Positions 8,784 through 22,704 of a stretch of 64,000 nucleotides of DNA are shown piece after piece (the stretch's first letter is position 1; every line of letters starts with the position of its first letter). A program made the position numbers and the translations under genes. The notes below the pieces were generated by a model, which made no database searches, had not been told where the DNA came from, and worked only from the letters and a program-made list of their open reading frames with translations. Origin of the DNA: DATLHO01 sp035539855 (GTDB taxonomy: Bacteria > Bacteroidota > Ignavibacteria > OLB7). Location: assembly GCA_035539855.1 (NCBI GenBank), contig DATLHO010000169.1:1-64000 (forward strand). The letters are read 5' to 3'.

Positions 8784-10301
8784 ATGCTGAAGTACCTCGC
8801 CGTGACGATCGTCATCGCCGTCGTCACGGCGATCATCATCGACACCTACGCTCCGCGCCATCTCCTGCGCTACGATGAGGCCGACTATGTCTTTGCCACC
8901 GAGCAGGGACTCATCGACAACCACATCGACCGCAACGCGCTGCCGCTGGCCGACTTCATCGCCGCCGGCACCGCGGGTGGCACCGATTCGTCGAAGCGCA
9001 CCGAGCTGTCGGAGCTCGTGCGCGAGCGGGGTGACCTCTCCTTCTACCGGCACTATCACGGCCCGCTCTACTTCTACTGGCTGATGCTCGGCCGCACGTT
9101 CGGCATGACCGGCGAGCAGGCGCTGCGCGCGTGGTCGATGGTCCTCCTGGGCGTTCTCGCGCTGCTGATGGTCGCGGCCGCACGCGGCGTGCATGGCCTC
9201 GACGTACCACTGGCGCTGCTTCCGGCGGCGCTGCTCCTGGGCTCGTCCATCAACATTCTCGCGGCGTCGCAGATCACACCGCACGCGCTCTACGGCGTGA
9301 CGTCGCTGCTGGCGCTCGTGATGCTCGCCCGCGTGATGCGCACGGGCGAACGGCGCGACTGGTACGCGGCAGTGGCATCGCTGGCGCTCGCGTTCCTGAC
9401 GATCGAGTACGCGCTGATCATCGCGGCGACCTATGCGGTCGGACTCTGGATGTCGCGCGAGCGGATCGTGCGTGGTCAGTGGGTCGGTGTGCTGCTTCGT
9501 TCGATCGCGGTGTTTCTCGCGGTGATCGCGGTCCTCTGGATCGGCGGCATCATCAAGCTGACGCTCGTCAAGAACTACCTCTTCTTCGCCTACTTCTCGA
9601 TCGTGCGCGGCTCGGCCTATGGATCGAGCCCCGTGCTCGACGTCTGGGCCGAGCACTTCTCGAACGCGCCGGTGGCGTGCGCGGTCGGTCTCGTAGCGCT
9701 CGTCGTCGGAGCCGTGCGTCTCCGGCGCAATCCGACACTGCTGCCATACCTGCTGTATCCCGCGCTCGTTCTGTTGACGCTGCTGCGCAATCGATCGCTC
9801 TCGCCGACGTATGTGGCCTCGGTGTTTCCACCGCTGTTCATGGTCGCCGCGATCACGCTCGACGATCTGCTGCGGGGTCGCTCACGCTGGATCGCGTGGG
9901 GCGCGACCGCGGCGGTCGCGATCGCATCGGCGCTGACGATGCCGGCGCCCGCCGATACCGTCGCCGAGTGCGGCGAGCAGTTGATCGCGCGCGTCGTCGC
10001 AGCCGTCGACGCGCTGCCGGCGCGCGACTCGAGCCTGCTGGTGCCGCGCGAGCACCTTCCGATCCTGCATTACTACCATCGGCGCGAGCGCCGGTTCACA
10101 GGGTTCGCCCACGATCTCGACGACTCGGCGACGATACGCGAGCTCGTCCGCGAGCGACGCGTCAGCGGCGCCGTCACCTACGACAGCACCGATGTCCTGC
10201 GCTTCGGCAGGATCTTCCCCGATGCCGCTCTCGTCTCGACCGCGCCGGCATCGCCATCGTGTAATCTCACGTTCTCGTACTACCTGCTCCATTCGCAATG
10301 A
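8784..10301 (+). CDS. Multi-membrane-span glycosyltransferase, GT-C (GT39/ArnT-like)
   Basis: 505 residues with an N-terminal membrane anchor and roughly ten further hydrophobic segments to about residue 395, then a soluble C-terminal part. The first extracytoplasmic loop has YDEADY with adjacent acidic residues (Asp31-Glu32), the position where GT-C enzymes such as ArnT, PMT and GT39/GT83 members place their catalytic acidic pair. Such enzymes use polyprenyl-phosphate sugars as donors outside the inner membrane. The next gene, overlapping by ATGA, is a polyprenol-phosphate-sugar synthase-like GT2, which would make exactly such a donor. The acceptor is unknown. The family call is from architecture and motif, not a whole-sequence match. 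Confidence 0.7.
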   Translation: MLKYLAVTIVIAVVTAIIIDTYAPRHLLRYDEADYVFATEQGLIDNHIDRNALPLADFIAAGTAGGTDSSKRTELSELVRERGDLSFYRHYHGPLYFYWLMLGRTFGMTGEQALRAWSMVLLGVLALLMVAAARGVHGLDVPLALLPAALLLGSSINILAASQITPHALYGVTSLLALVMLARVMRTGERRDWYAAVASLALAFLTIEYALIIAATYAVGLWMSRERIVRGQWVGVLLRSIAVFLAVIAVLWIGGIIKLTLVKNYLFFAYFSIVRGSAYGSSPVLDVWAEHFSNAPVACAVGLVALVVGAVRLRRNPTLLPYLLYPALVLLTLLRNRSLSPTYVASVFPPLFMVAAITLDDLLRGRSRWIAWGATAAVAIASALTMPAPADTVAECGEQLIARVVAAVDALPARDSSLLVPREHLPILHYYHRRERRFTGFAHDLDDSATIRELVRERRVSGAVTYDSTDVLRFGRIFPDAALVSTAPASPSCNLTFSYYLLHSQ

Positions 10302-11014
10302 GCCTTCTCTCGATCGTCATCCCCGTCTACAATGAACAGGCGTCGGTCGCCAGTCTGATCGATACGGTCCTCGGCGTCGACCTCGAACCGCTCGGACTCG
10401 AGCGCGAGCTCGTCGTCGTCAACGACGCGTCGACCGATCGCACGCTCGAGGCGCTCGAGGCCTACCGCGACCATCCGCACGTGCGGATCTTCTCCCATGC
10501 CGTCAACATGGGCAAGGGCGCCGCGCTGCACACCGGGATCAGGGAGGCGCGCGGGTCGATCATCGTCATCCAGGATGCCGACCTCGAGTACGATCCGAAC
10601 GAGTACGGGACGCTCCTGCGCCCGATCATCGACGGCCGGGCCGACGTCGTCTTCGGCTCCCGCTTCGCCGGCGGCGAGGCGCATCGCGTGTTCTACTTCT
10701 GGCACTACCTCGGCAATCGCTTCCTCACGCTGCTGTCGAACATGCTGAGCGATCTGAACCTCACCGACATGGAGACCTGCTACAAGGCCTTCCGCGCCGA
10801 GATCATCAAGGAGATGACGCTGAAGGAGAAGCGCTTCGGCTTCGAGCCGGAGGTCACCGCGAAGGTCGCGAAGCTCAGCAAGACGACGGGCTGCCGCATC
10901 TACGAGGTGGGGATTTCCTACAACGGCCGGACCTATGCCGAGGGCAAGAAGATCGGCTGGAAGGATGGTGTCAGCGCCCTGCGGTGCATCGTTCGCTACA
11001 ACCTGTTCTCGTAG
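10298..11014 (+). CDS. Dolichol/polyprenol-phosphate sugar synthase-like GT2
   Basis: 238 residues, single GT-A domain without membrane spans. It shows SIVIPVYNEQASV at the N-terminus, VVNDASTDRTLE, MGKGAALHTGI, the metal-binding DAD at 93-95 (IQDADLEYDP), and the DMETCYKAFR and FGFEPEVTAK segments typical of DPM1-like enzymes that transfer a sugar from a nucleotide donor to polyprenyl phosphate. The start overlaps the upstream GT-C gene (ATGA), consistent with the pair forming a donor-synthesis and transfer unit. Which sugar is used cannot be read from the sequence. Confidence 0.85.
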   Translation: MSLLSIVIPVYNEQASVASLIDTVLGVDLEPLGLERELVVVNDASTDRTLEALEAYRDHPHVRIFSHAVNMGKGAALHTGIREARGSIIVIQDADLEYDPNEYGTLLRPIIDGRADVVFGSRFAGGEAHRVFYFWHYLGNRFLTLLSNMLSDLNLTDMETCYKAFRAEIIKEMTLKEKRFGFEPEVTAKVAKLSKTTGCRIYEVGISYNGRTYAEGKKIGWKDGVSALRCIVRYNLFS

Positions 11015-11057
11015 CCCGCCCCCGAAAAAATCCGCCGCGATCGGCCCTCGAATACCC

Positions 11058-11065
11058 TATCTTTG
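11058..11065 (+). promoter_or_regulatory. Promoter -7 element upstream of rpsO
   Basis: TATCTTTG, an exact TAnnTTTG match, 44 bases after the glycosyltransferase stop. It would give rpsO a leader of about 180 bases, long enough for S15 autoregulation as known in other bacteria, though no specific S15 site was identified. No TTG is seen at the usual upstream distance. Confidence 0.55.
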
Positions 11066-11253
11066 TCGATTCCCGACGACTGGACCGTCCCGAACGGATG
11101 GTCCGGTCGCAGCCTTTCGCTCATTCAGACGGGTGGAGGCGGGCTACGGCGCGTCCGTGGTCATCGCTGCAGTTCGCGACCTGCGGCACAGGGAGGTGTG
11201 TTGCGAGCCCAACCAATGGCCGGTACGCACGCCGGCAACTCTTTGAGGATATC

Positions 11254-11523
11254 ATGGCAATGACCAAGGAGCGCAAGGCTGAACTTGTGCAGAAGTACGG
11301 CGATCACGCGAACGACACGGGCAAGCCCGAGGTTCAGATCGCCATCCTGACCGATCACATCAACGGACTCGGTCCGCACTTCGAGGGCAACCGCAAGGAC
11401 AAGCACTCGCTGCGCGGGCTCATGAAGATGGTCGGCAAGCGCAGGGGTCTGCTCGACTACCTGATGAAGAAGGATATCGGCCGCTACCGCGCGATCATCG
11501 CGGAGCTCGGCATCCGCCGCTAG
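11254..11523 (+). CDS. rpsO: 30S ribosomal protein S15
   Basis: 89 residues, the exact usual length. S15 binds helices 20-22 of 16S rRNA and nucleates the platform of the 30S subunit. Family segments: KERKAELVQKYGDHANDTG, PEVQIAILTDHIN, HSLRGLMKMVGKRRGLLDYL, and YRAIIAELGIRR at the end. A GAGG at 11245-11248 precedes the ATG; a second ATG at 11260 gives the shorter MTKERK start. It has its own promoter and a strong terminator immediately after, so it is probably monocistronic, with pnp next as in many bacteria. Confidence 0.96.
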   Translation: MAMTKERKAELVQKYGDHANDTGKPEVQIAILTDHINGLGPHFEGNRKDKHSLRGLMKMVGKRRGLLDYLMKKDIGRYRAIIAELGIRR

Positions 11524-11532
11524 AGCACATCG

Positions 11533-11575
11533 GACACGCCGTGAAGGTCATCGCCTTCACGGCGTGTCGTTTTTT
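11533..11575 (+). terminator. Rho-independent terminator after rpsO
   Basis: Perfect 15-bp stem (11533-11547 with 11554-11568), 6-base loop, then a run of six T (11570-11575). It starts ten bases after the rpsO stop. Confidence 0.93.
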
Positions 11576-11736
11576 CCGAGTGAAGTCTTGAGGGGCCCTG
11601 TGCGGTGACGAGCCATCGGCGTGCGACCAACACCACCGACCTGCGATACCGCATCGAGTTGAAATCAACATAGCATCGGTCCGGAACGAGCCCTGGCTCC
11701 GCTCGACGGCCGGACTGCACAGTGAACGAGAAGGAC

Positions 11737-14061
<2,325 letters not shown>

Positions 14062-14076
14062 CGACGTCAAGAAGAG

Positions 14077-14111
14077 AGCGAGGCGGTCATGCAGTGCATG
14101 GCCGCCTCGCT
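14077..14111 (+). terminator. Hairpin downstream of pnp
   Basis: AGCGAGGCGG (14077-14086) pairs with CCGCCTCGCT (14102-14111), and CATGC/GCATG inside extends the stem around an AGT loop. Only a short GTTT follows, so termination strength is uncertain. The right arm is also the first part of the tandem repeat at 14103. Confidence 0.5.
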
Positions 14112-14212
14112 GCGTTTCAGGGGTTGGGCGCCGGCCGTGCAGCGCCGGCCCGCCTCGCTGTGTTTCAGGGGTTGGGCGCCGGCCGTGCTGCGCCGTGCGC
14201 CTCGCTGCGTTT
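14103..14212. repeat. 48-bp tandem repeat, two copies and a partial third
   Basis: A unit starting CGCCTCGCTG begins at 14103, 14151 and 14198 (periods 48 and 47). The first two copies share CGCCTCGCTG(C/T)GTTTCAGG followed by GGTTGGGCGCCGGCCGTGC with one base difference; the third keeps only the first 15 bases. It lies wholly between pnp and the lipoprotein gene. The open frames across it encode only the repeat and are not convincing proteins. Confidence 0.75.
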
Positions 14213-14336
14213 GACGCGTCGCGCGTCGCCCGCGATTGCAACAGAGTGCCACGACGGCAACTCCGATCGGGACGGGTCGTAGCTCGGCGCTCCCACGCCT
14301 GATCCTACAATCTCACGCGCCCCTTGTGGCCACACG

Positions 14337-15632
14337 ATGATCCCGATGAAGACGATTCGACAGTTTGCCGGTGCATTCGCACCGCTGGTTCTCGCGCTCG
14401 TTCTGCTGGCCGGCTGCGGAGATGACGCTCCGGTCAGTCCCGATCCCGGCACCGTAGGCGGCGGACCGACCGAGCCCGCCGGAAAGAAGGACTCCATCCG
14501 CTTCGACGTCGAGTGGTCGCCGAACGCGCGCCTGCTCGACACCAACGACGTAAAGACCGCGGTCGTCTCGGTCGACACCGCAAGCTTCATCTACACGTTC
14601 CGCAAGGGCAACGCCAAGGTCGAGGGACTGAAGAACGGTGACATCCTCGTCCTCGGCGACATCGCCCTTCGCAAGGTGAAGTCCGTCACGGACAACGGGA
14701 CGACGCTCGTCGTCCGCACCGACCCCGCGTTCATCACCGACGCGATCGTCAACGGCGACATCAGCTGGGATTACGGTGTGCGCTACGACGTGAAGTCGGT
14801 GACCAACGCGTTCATGAAGATGGGAGCCAAGCCGACCTTCATCGGCGGCGACACCGCCGGCTATCAGATCAAGATCGGCGACTACGAGTACAACTTCGGA
14901 ATGAAGTTCCACCCGGACTGGCTCAAGGCGGACATTCGACTGTTGAAGAAGATTGGCAACTCGAAGGTGCTCGACAACCGACTCGAGGGAGTGCTCTACA
15001 AGTTCCGCGCGCTCGGCAAGGTGACGATCAAGGATCGCAAGCTGATCGAGTTCGACGCCCGCAACGACTACGTCGCGGGTGACCTGACGCTCTCGCTCAA
15101 CGCGGCCGGCTCGGGCTCGAGCATCGGCATCGAGAGCGACTTCACGCTGTTGAAGTACCCGATCCCGCAGATTCCCTTCTTCACGATCAAGATCAAGGCG
15201 CTCGTCGTGATGAACGGTGTGATTCCGCCGGAGGGCTCGTGCCTGATGAAGGCGAAGTTCAGCTACGACGTCGACCAGGGCTTCAGCTACTCGACCGGCG
15301 GCGCGCTCCCGAAGATGCTCGTGCGCCGCGAGGAGTTCGACAAGACCGGCGTCGAGCCGCGCACCGGCGCCGCGGGCGCGGCGTCGCTGTCGTTCGGTCT
15401 CGGGTTCCCGCGCGTCGAGCTGGAGTTCCTCAACACCCGCATCGCATGGATCCAGCCGGCCTATCTTCTCGGCGGCGACTATACCGCGATGCCGGCGTGC
15501 CAGCAGGCGAAGGCACAGTTCATCGGCTCGGCCGGTTACGGCATCGGCGCGTTCGGCATTACGCTGGCGAGCGGATCGAAGACGCTGTGGCAGAAGGAGA
15601 AGGTGCTGCTCAAGGCAGGGCAGTGCCCGTAG
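14337..15632 (+). CDS. Lipoprotein of unknown function
   Basis: 431 residues. The N-terminus has a basic start, a hydrophobic core and the lipobox LAGC with Cys27, so it is probably an acylated envelope protein. A Pro/Gly/Asp-rich linker follows (about 28-50), then a mostly beta-strand-like body with charged and aromatic residues, and four cysteines in the C-terminal half that could form disulfides. No family was recognised. An ATG at 14346 (MKTIRQF) is an equally good start. The gene stands alone between the repeat region and a 12-bp GC hairpin, so its function has no help from neighbours. Confidence 0.8.
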   Translation: MIPMKTIRQFAGAFAPLVLALVLLAGCGDDAPVSPDPGTVGGGPTEPAGKKDSIRFDVEWSPNARLLDTNDVKTAVVSVDTASFIYTFRKGNAKVEGLKNGDILVLGDIALRKVKSVTDNGTTLVVRTDPAFITDAIVNGDISWDYGVRYDVKSVTNAFMKMGAKPTFIGGDTAGYQIKIGDYEYNFGMKFHPDWLKADIRLLKKIGNSKVLDNRLEGVLYKFRALGKVTIKDRKLIEFDARNDYVAGDLTLSLNAAGSGSSIGIESDFTLLKYPIPQIPFFTIKIKALVVMNGVIPPEGSCLMKAKFSYDVDQGFSYSTGGALPKMLVRREEFDKTGVEPRTGAAGAASLSFGLGFPRVELEFLNTRIAWIQPAYLLGGDYTAMPACQQAKAQFIGSAGYGIGAFGITLASGSKTLWQKEKVLLKAGQCP

Positions 15633-15659
15633 GGCGAGGCGACGAGTAGAGGGTTGACG

Positions 15660-15687
15660 GGAGCCGGCCACGAACGTGGCCGGCTCC
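15660..15687 (+). terminator. Palindromic hairpin after the lipoprotein gene
   Basis: GAGCCGGCCACG (15661-15672) and CGTGGCCGGCTC (15675-15686) form a near-perfect palindrome separated by AA. No T-run follows, so it may be a weak terminator. Confidence 0.5.
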
Positions 15688-15797
15688 TGTGTTCACCGGC
15701 CGGGCGCCGGCGCGTTCAGGAGAGCGGCACGAAACCGGTTGCATTCGGCCGGATCGTGCGCGCCGAGATCGACATCGCAGACAGCGAGGACGCCACC

Positions 15798-16328
15798 ATG
15801 GCACAACCGGAGTCGCCTCGGATCAACCCGCTTCCACTGGCGATCGCGGGCATGCTCATCGTCGTCCTCTTCGCGGCGAGCATCGCGGTGTATCCCGAAC
15901 TCCCCGCGCGTATCCCGCAGCACTTCGGCTTCGACGGACGGCCCGACCGCTGGGTCGAGCGCTCGTTGGTCGCGTGGCTACTTCTGCCGATCATCGCGCT
16001 GATGGTGTCGGGATTCGTCGTAGTGATCGCCTCGATCATCCCGCGTGATCTTCGGCTGGTCAATGTCCCGAACAAGGCACGGTTACTGGCGCTGCCCGCG
16101 GAGCGCCAGGCCCTGGTCGCGGTCATGGTCCGCAACACCCTGCACTGGATCGTGGTCATGGTGCTGTTGATGTTCGCCGGACTGCAGCTCGAAGTCTATC
16201 TGGCCGCCATGAGCGGCGCGGCAACCGAGCTCGGATGGCTGGTCGTCGTGTGGGTCGCCGGCGTGCTGACGATGGTCATCGCTCTCAACGCGCGGCTGCA
16301 GCGGCTGCTGCGCGAGACCTCCGCGTAG
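15798..16328 (+). CDS. DUF1648 membrane protein
   Basis: 176 residues with about four to five membrane spans. The N-terminal part carries YPELPARIPQHFGFDGRPDRW, the hallmark of DUF1648 (also found at the start of SdpI-family immunity proteins), where the loop YPxLPxxIPxHF..G.PD.W follows the first membrane helix. It lacks the full SdpI C-terminal unit, so an immunity role is not supported. The ATG at 15798 places the first helix near residue 15; an upstream in-frame extension into the hairpin is unlikely. Function unknown. It precedes guaA but is separated from it by a promoter-like sequence. Confidence 0.78.
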   Translation: MAQPESPRINPLPLAIAGMLIVVLFAASIAVYPELPARIPQHFGFDGRPDRWVERSLVAWLLLPIIALMVSGFVVVIASIIPRDLRLVNVPNKARLLALPAERQALVAVMVRNTLHWIVVMVLLMFAGLQLEVYLAAMSGAATELGWLVVVWVAGVLTMVIALNARLQRLLRETSA

Positions 16329-16352
16329 CAACGCGGCGGAACTTTGCCTCCG

Positions 16353-16379
16353 TTTGCGTCCGGGCCTTCCGTATTTTAT
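16353..16379 (+). promoter_or_regulatory. Possible guaA promoter
   Basis: TTTG at 16353-16356 and TATTTTAT at 16372-16379, with 15 bases between. The -7 part lacks the final G and the spacing is short, so it is only a candidate. It is the most AT-rich spot in the gap before guaA. Confidence 0.35.
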
Positions 16380-16431
16380 CCCTTTTCCCTGCCCGCTCAT
16401 TGTCCCTGCGGGGACAGTAACTCGACAGCCA

Positions 16432-17976
<1,545 letters not shown>

Positions 17977-18039
17977 CGGGCGAAGAGAAAATTCCACAGC
18001 AACACATCAGCACTCCGAACTCTCAAATCCGAAATTCTC

Positions 18040-19554
18040 ATGACGGTATCTGCGCAGCGTTTTCAGGCGGACAAGCTCGCCGCCGACGCAACGGTGGTGT
18101 TTCTCGCCCAGGACGAATCGGTGATGCGCCAGCAGGCGGAGTTCGTCCGCGGCACCTGGGAGAGCGCATCGCTCGTGCTGGAGTCGAAGGACTTCACCGG
18201 CGGCCGTGACAGCTCGGTCGTCGTCTACACCGGTGCGAAGAAGGCGCCGCGTCTGGTGCTCGTCGGCCTCGGTGAGGTCGCGAAAATCTCGCTCGAGCGC
18301 GTGCGTCGCGCCGCCGCAACCGGCGCGCAGCGCGCCTCCGGTATGAAGGCCGGCTCGGTCGCGTTCGTCGTTCCCGAGCTCGAAGGGATCGCTCCGGCCG
18401 AGGTCGCGCAGGCGATCGTCGAGGGCGCCGTGCTCGGCACGTACAGTTTCGACAAGTACTTCGTCGAGAACCGCGAGAGCAGGGTTCGCCGGAAGATCGA
18501 GAAGATCACGCTGCACGTCCGCGACGAGGCGACGCTCAAGGACGTCAAGCGCGGCGCGGCGATCGGCCAGGCCGTCACCAACGGCGTCGTGCTCACGCGC
18601 GATCTCGTCAATGCTCCGTCGAACGAGATCTATCCCGAATCGCTCGCGGCCGCCGCGAAGCGCGAGCTCGCGCCGCACGGTGTGACGGTGCGCTCGCTGA
18701 ACAAGTCGCAGATCGAGAAGCTGAAGATGGGTGGCCTGCTGGCCGTCAACCAGGGCAGCGAGCGTCCGCCGTTCTTCATCATCATGGAGTACAACGGCGG
18801 CCGCAAGGGAGCGCGTCCGATCGTGCTCGTCGGCAAAGGCATCACCTTCGACTCGGGCGGCATCTCGATCAAGCCGGGCGCGGGCATGGGCGACATGAAG
18901 ATGGACATGGGCGGCTCCGGCGCGGTCATCGGCGCGATGCGCGCGATCGCCGAGCTGAAGCTTCCGCACAACGTCATCGCGCTCGTTCCGACGACCGAGA
19001 ACATGCCGTCGGGCACCGCCTACAAGCCGGGCGACGTCATCACGTTCATGAACGGCAAGACCGCCGAGATCGACAACACTGACGCCGAGGGACGCCTCGT
19101 CCTGGCCGACGCGCTCACCTACGCCGACCGCTACAAGCCGCAGGCGGTGATCGACCTTGCGACGCTCACCGGCGCCATCGTGGTCGCGCTCGGCGAGGTC
19201 GCCACTGGCATGTTCGGAAACAACGACGAGCTCAAGGCACGGCTGAAGGACTCGGCCGATCGCACGTACGATCGCGTCGTCGAGCTCCCGCTGTGGGAGG
19301 AGTACGAGGAGCTCATCCGCAGCGACATCGCCGACGTCAAGAACAGCGGCGGCCGCGGCGCGGGATCGATCACCGCGGCGCTGTTCCTGCAGCACTTCAT
19401 CGGCGACTACCCGTGGGTCCACCTCGACATCGCCGGCAGCGGCATGCCGTCGAAGGGCTCCGGCTATACACCGAAGGGCGGCTCCGGAGCCGGTGTACGC
19501 CTTCTCGTCGACCTCGTGCAGAACTGGCAGGGCGAGCTCGGAAAGAGCCGCTGA
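18040..19554 (+). CDS. pepA: Cytosol aminopeptidase (leucyl aminopeptidase, M17)
   Basis: 504 residues, normal for family M17, which removes N-terminal residues from peptides using two metal ions. The C-terminal catalytic domain shows GKGITFDSGGISIKP (from about 265), the DMKMDMGGSG segment and NTDAEGRLVLAD (from about 346), which supply metal ligands and the catalytic Lys and Arg. The N-terminal macro-like domain is less conserved. It lies 63 bases after guaA with no clear terminator between them, so cotranscription is possible. A GC hairpin follows the stop, then the gene-free oriC-like region. Confidence 0.95.
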   Translation: MTVSAQRFQADKLAADATVVFLAQDESVMRQQAEFVRGTWESASLVLESKDFTGGRDSSVVVYTGAKKAPRLVLVGLGEVAKISLERVRRAAATGAQRASGMKAGSVAFVVPELEGIAPAEVAQAIVEGAVLGTYSFDKYFVENRESRVRRKIEKITLHVRDEATLKDVKRGAAIGQAVTNGVVLTRDLVNAPSNEIYPESLAAAAKRELAPHGVTVRSLNKSQIEKLKMGGLLAVNQGSERPPFFIIMEYNGGRKGARPIVLVGKGITFDSGGISIKPGAGMGDMKMDMGGSGAVIGAMRAIAELKLPHNVIALVPTTENMPSGTAYKPGDVITFMNGKTAEIDNTDAEGRLVLADALTYADRYKPQAVIDLATLTGAIVVALGEVATGMFGNNDELKARLKDSADRTYDRVVELPLWEEYEELIRSDIADVKNSGGRGAGSITAALFLQHFIGDYPWVHLDIAGSGMPSKGSGYTPKGGSGAGVRLLVDLVQNWQGELGKSR

Positions 19555-19576
19555 CGCACGCCGGGACACGTTTTCA

Positions 19577-19615
19577 GGACGCGGGGTCGATCGCACTGCG
19601 GTCGACCCCGCGTCC
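19577..19615 (+). terminator. GC hairpin after pepA
   Basis: Perfect 14-bp stem (19577-19590 with 19602-19615) and 11-base loop, 22 bases after the pepA stop. No T-run follows. It probably ends pepA transcription before the oriC-like region. Confidence 0.6.
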
Positions 19616-19679
19616 GTTCGGGGCGGACATGACCGTCGATCGGGACTGTCCGGACCGTCTGGAACGACACCTCCGCGCA

Positions 19680-19955
19680 TGTCCACAACGTGTGGACAAC
19701 CGACCTATCCGGTGTGGATGGCGTGGGCACCCACTGTGGAGCATTCGGGGCCGGCGTCGGACGGCGCGAAGTTCTCCCCACTCGTGTGGAATACCCCGAA
19801 GTTTCCCCCGGATTCTCAACAACCACCGAGGGTGTGTAAATCGTGGGGATTCCCCAGTCAAACACGATTCCGGAGCGTTCCACAGCAGTTCCCCACATAT
19901 CCCCCGCCCTTACATCATCATATCCTTCTTAAAAGAATAGAGTATTGTATAGGTA
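19680..19955. other. Candidate replication origin: DnaA-box-like cluster and AT-rich tract
   Basis: The 600-base gene-free gap between pepA and hsp20 holds six TCCACA/TGTGGA hexamers (19682, 19691, 19713, 19735, 19785, 19879) plus TTCCCCACA at 19889-19897. The first two form an inverted repeat, TGTCCACA (19680-19687) and TGTGGACA (19691-19698). These resemble degenerate DnaA boxes (TTATNCACA). A markedly AT-rich tract (about 19911-19955, including TTCTTAAAAGAATAG) follows, placed like a DNA unwinding element. Two parS-like sites lie 5.5 and 7.4 kb to the right. No dnaA is in the window and genes do not diverge from this point, so the origin call is inference. Confidence 0.5.
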
Positions 19956-20142
19956 ATGAAGGAAGGGAAGATCGGGCGGGAGCGATCACCACACGTGTCA
20001 GGATGGCTCGGACAATGCGGCGGAAGCGGCCTGATGATGTGTCAGGGAGCATATTCTTCAATCGTCGAAAACGTGCGAGAATCGACGTTCGCGAAGTGGC
20101 ATCATTTTGACTACAAGGGGAATGCCAACACCTATTCCCAGT

Positions 20143-20149
20143 GGGAGGA
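20143..20149 (+). promoter_or_regulatory. Strong Shine-Dalgarno site of hsp20
   Basis: GGGAGGA ends 5 bases before the ATG at 20155 and fixes that start over an in-frame TTG at 20107. Confidence 0.75.
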
Positions 20150-20154
20150 TCGTT

Positions 20155-20610
20155 ATGCGTCGAGAGGCCTTTGATGTTTTGAGGGAGCTGGAGTCATTCG
20201 CGAATCGGGTCAAGAAGGAGTTCAAGGAGTTCGATCAGACCCGGAAGGCGACGACACCGGCGGAGCCGGCGGCGCGCGGCGGAGACTGGCCGGCGGTCGA
20301 CGTCTCGTACGACGACGCCGCGGTCTACGTCGATGTCGATCTTCCCGGGATGCGCAAGGATGCCGTCACGGTGAGCATGCGCGGCGATGAGGCCGTGGAG
20401 ATCATCGGACGTCGAGCGGCCGCGGCCGAGCAGGGACGCGAGCCGTCGCTGCGCGAGCGCTTCGCCGGCGAGTTCCGGCGGGTCGTGCCGATTCCTCCGT
20501 TCGTGGAGGTGGCGACCGACCAGGTTTCGGCGTCGATGGAGGAGGGAGTGCTGCGGATCAGGCTTCCGCGCCGGGACGCGGCCGAGAAGCGGACGATCGA
20601 GATCATCTGA
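20155..20610 (+). CDS. Small heat-shock protein, Hsp20/alpha-crystallin family
   Basis: 151 residues. Hsp20 proteins are ATP-independent holdase chaperones that form oligomers. The alpha-crystallin domain runs from about 45 to 145, with PAVDVSYDDAAVYVDVDLPGMRKDAV near its start and the conserved EEGVLRIRLPR motif near its end. The N-terminal helix region is short and charged. Its neighbour 111 bases downstream is dnaK, so the two may form a stress-response unit, but no CIRCE element or clear heat-shock promoter was found upstream. Confidence 0.93.
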   Translation: MRREAFDVLRELESFANRVKKEFKEFDQTRKATTPAEPAARGGDWPAVDVSYDDAAVYVDVDLPGMRKDAVTVSMRGDEAVEIIGRRAAAAEQGREPSLRERFAGEFRRVVPIPPFVEVATDQVSASMEEGVLRIRLPRRDAAEKRTIEII

Positions 20611-20705
20611 CGCAGGGGACGCGTGGAGCCGGCGGCGTGAGGGGAGTGAGCACTACCGACACAACAACAGTACCTGGGCCTGACGCGACAGGTCGATAGC
20701 ATTTC

Positions 20706-20712
20706 AAGGAGG
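20706..20712 (+). promoter_or_regulatory. Consensus Shine-Dalgarno site of dnaK
   Basis: AAGGAGG, a perfect match to the anti-SD core, 9 bases before the dnaK ATG at 20722. Notable because most Bacteroidia genes lack such sites. Confidence 0.85.
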
Positions 20713-20721
20713 TTTCGAGCA

Positions 20722-22623
<1,902 letters not shown>

Positions 22624-22654
22624 TCAGCGTGCTGTGGATTCGGTCGAAACGAAG

Positions 22655-22687
22655 CGACGGCGGGCTCTCGGTGAGGGCCCGCCGTCG
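22655..22687. terminator. Hairpin after dnaK
   Basis: CGACGGCGGGC (22655-22665) pairs with GCCCGCCGTCG (22677-22687). It lies between convergent genes and could stop transcription in both directions; only a weak T-rich tail is present. Confidence 0.6.
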
Positions 22688-22704
22688 TCGTTGATGCGGT
22701 CTGC

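Noticed and set aside
15798..16328. SdpI-type toxin immunity protein
   Set aside because: Only the DUF1648 start matches; the C-terminal SdpI unit is missing and no toxin gene is near.
19940..20155. CIRCE or heat-shock sigma promoter before hsp20/dnaK
   Set aside because: No TTAGCACTC/GAGTGCTAA inverted repeat and no convincing CTTGAA/CCCCAT pair; only small inverted repeats occur.
19956..20174. 72-codon frame starting ATG at 19956
   Set aside because: Overlaps the hsp20 start and its SD site, and has no recognisable protein feature.
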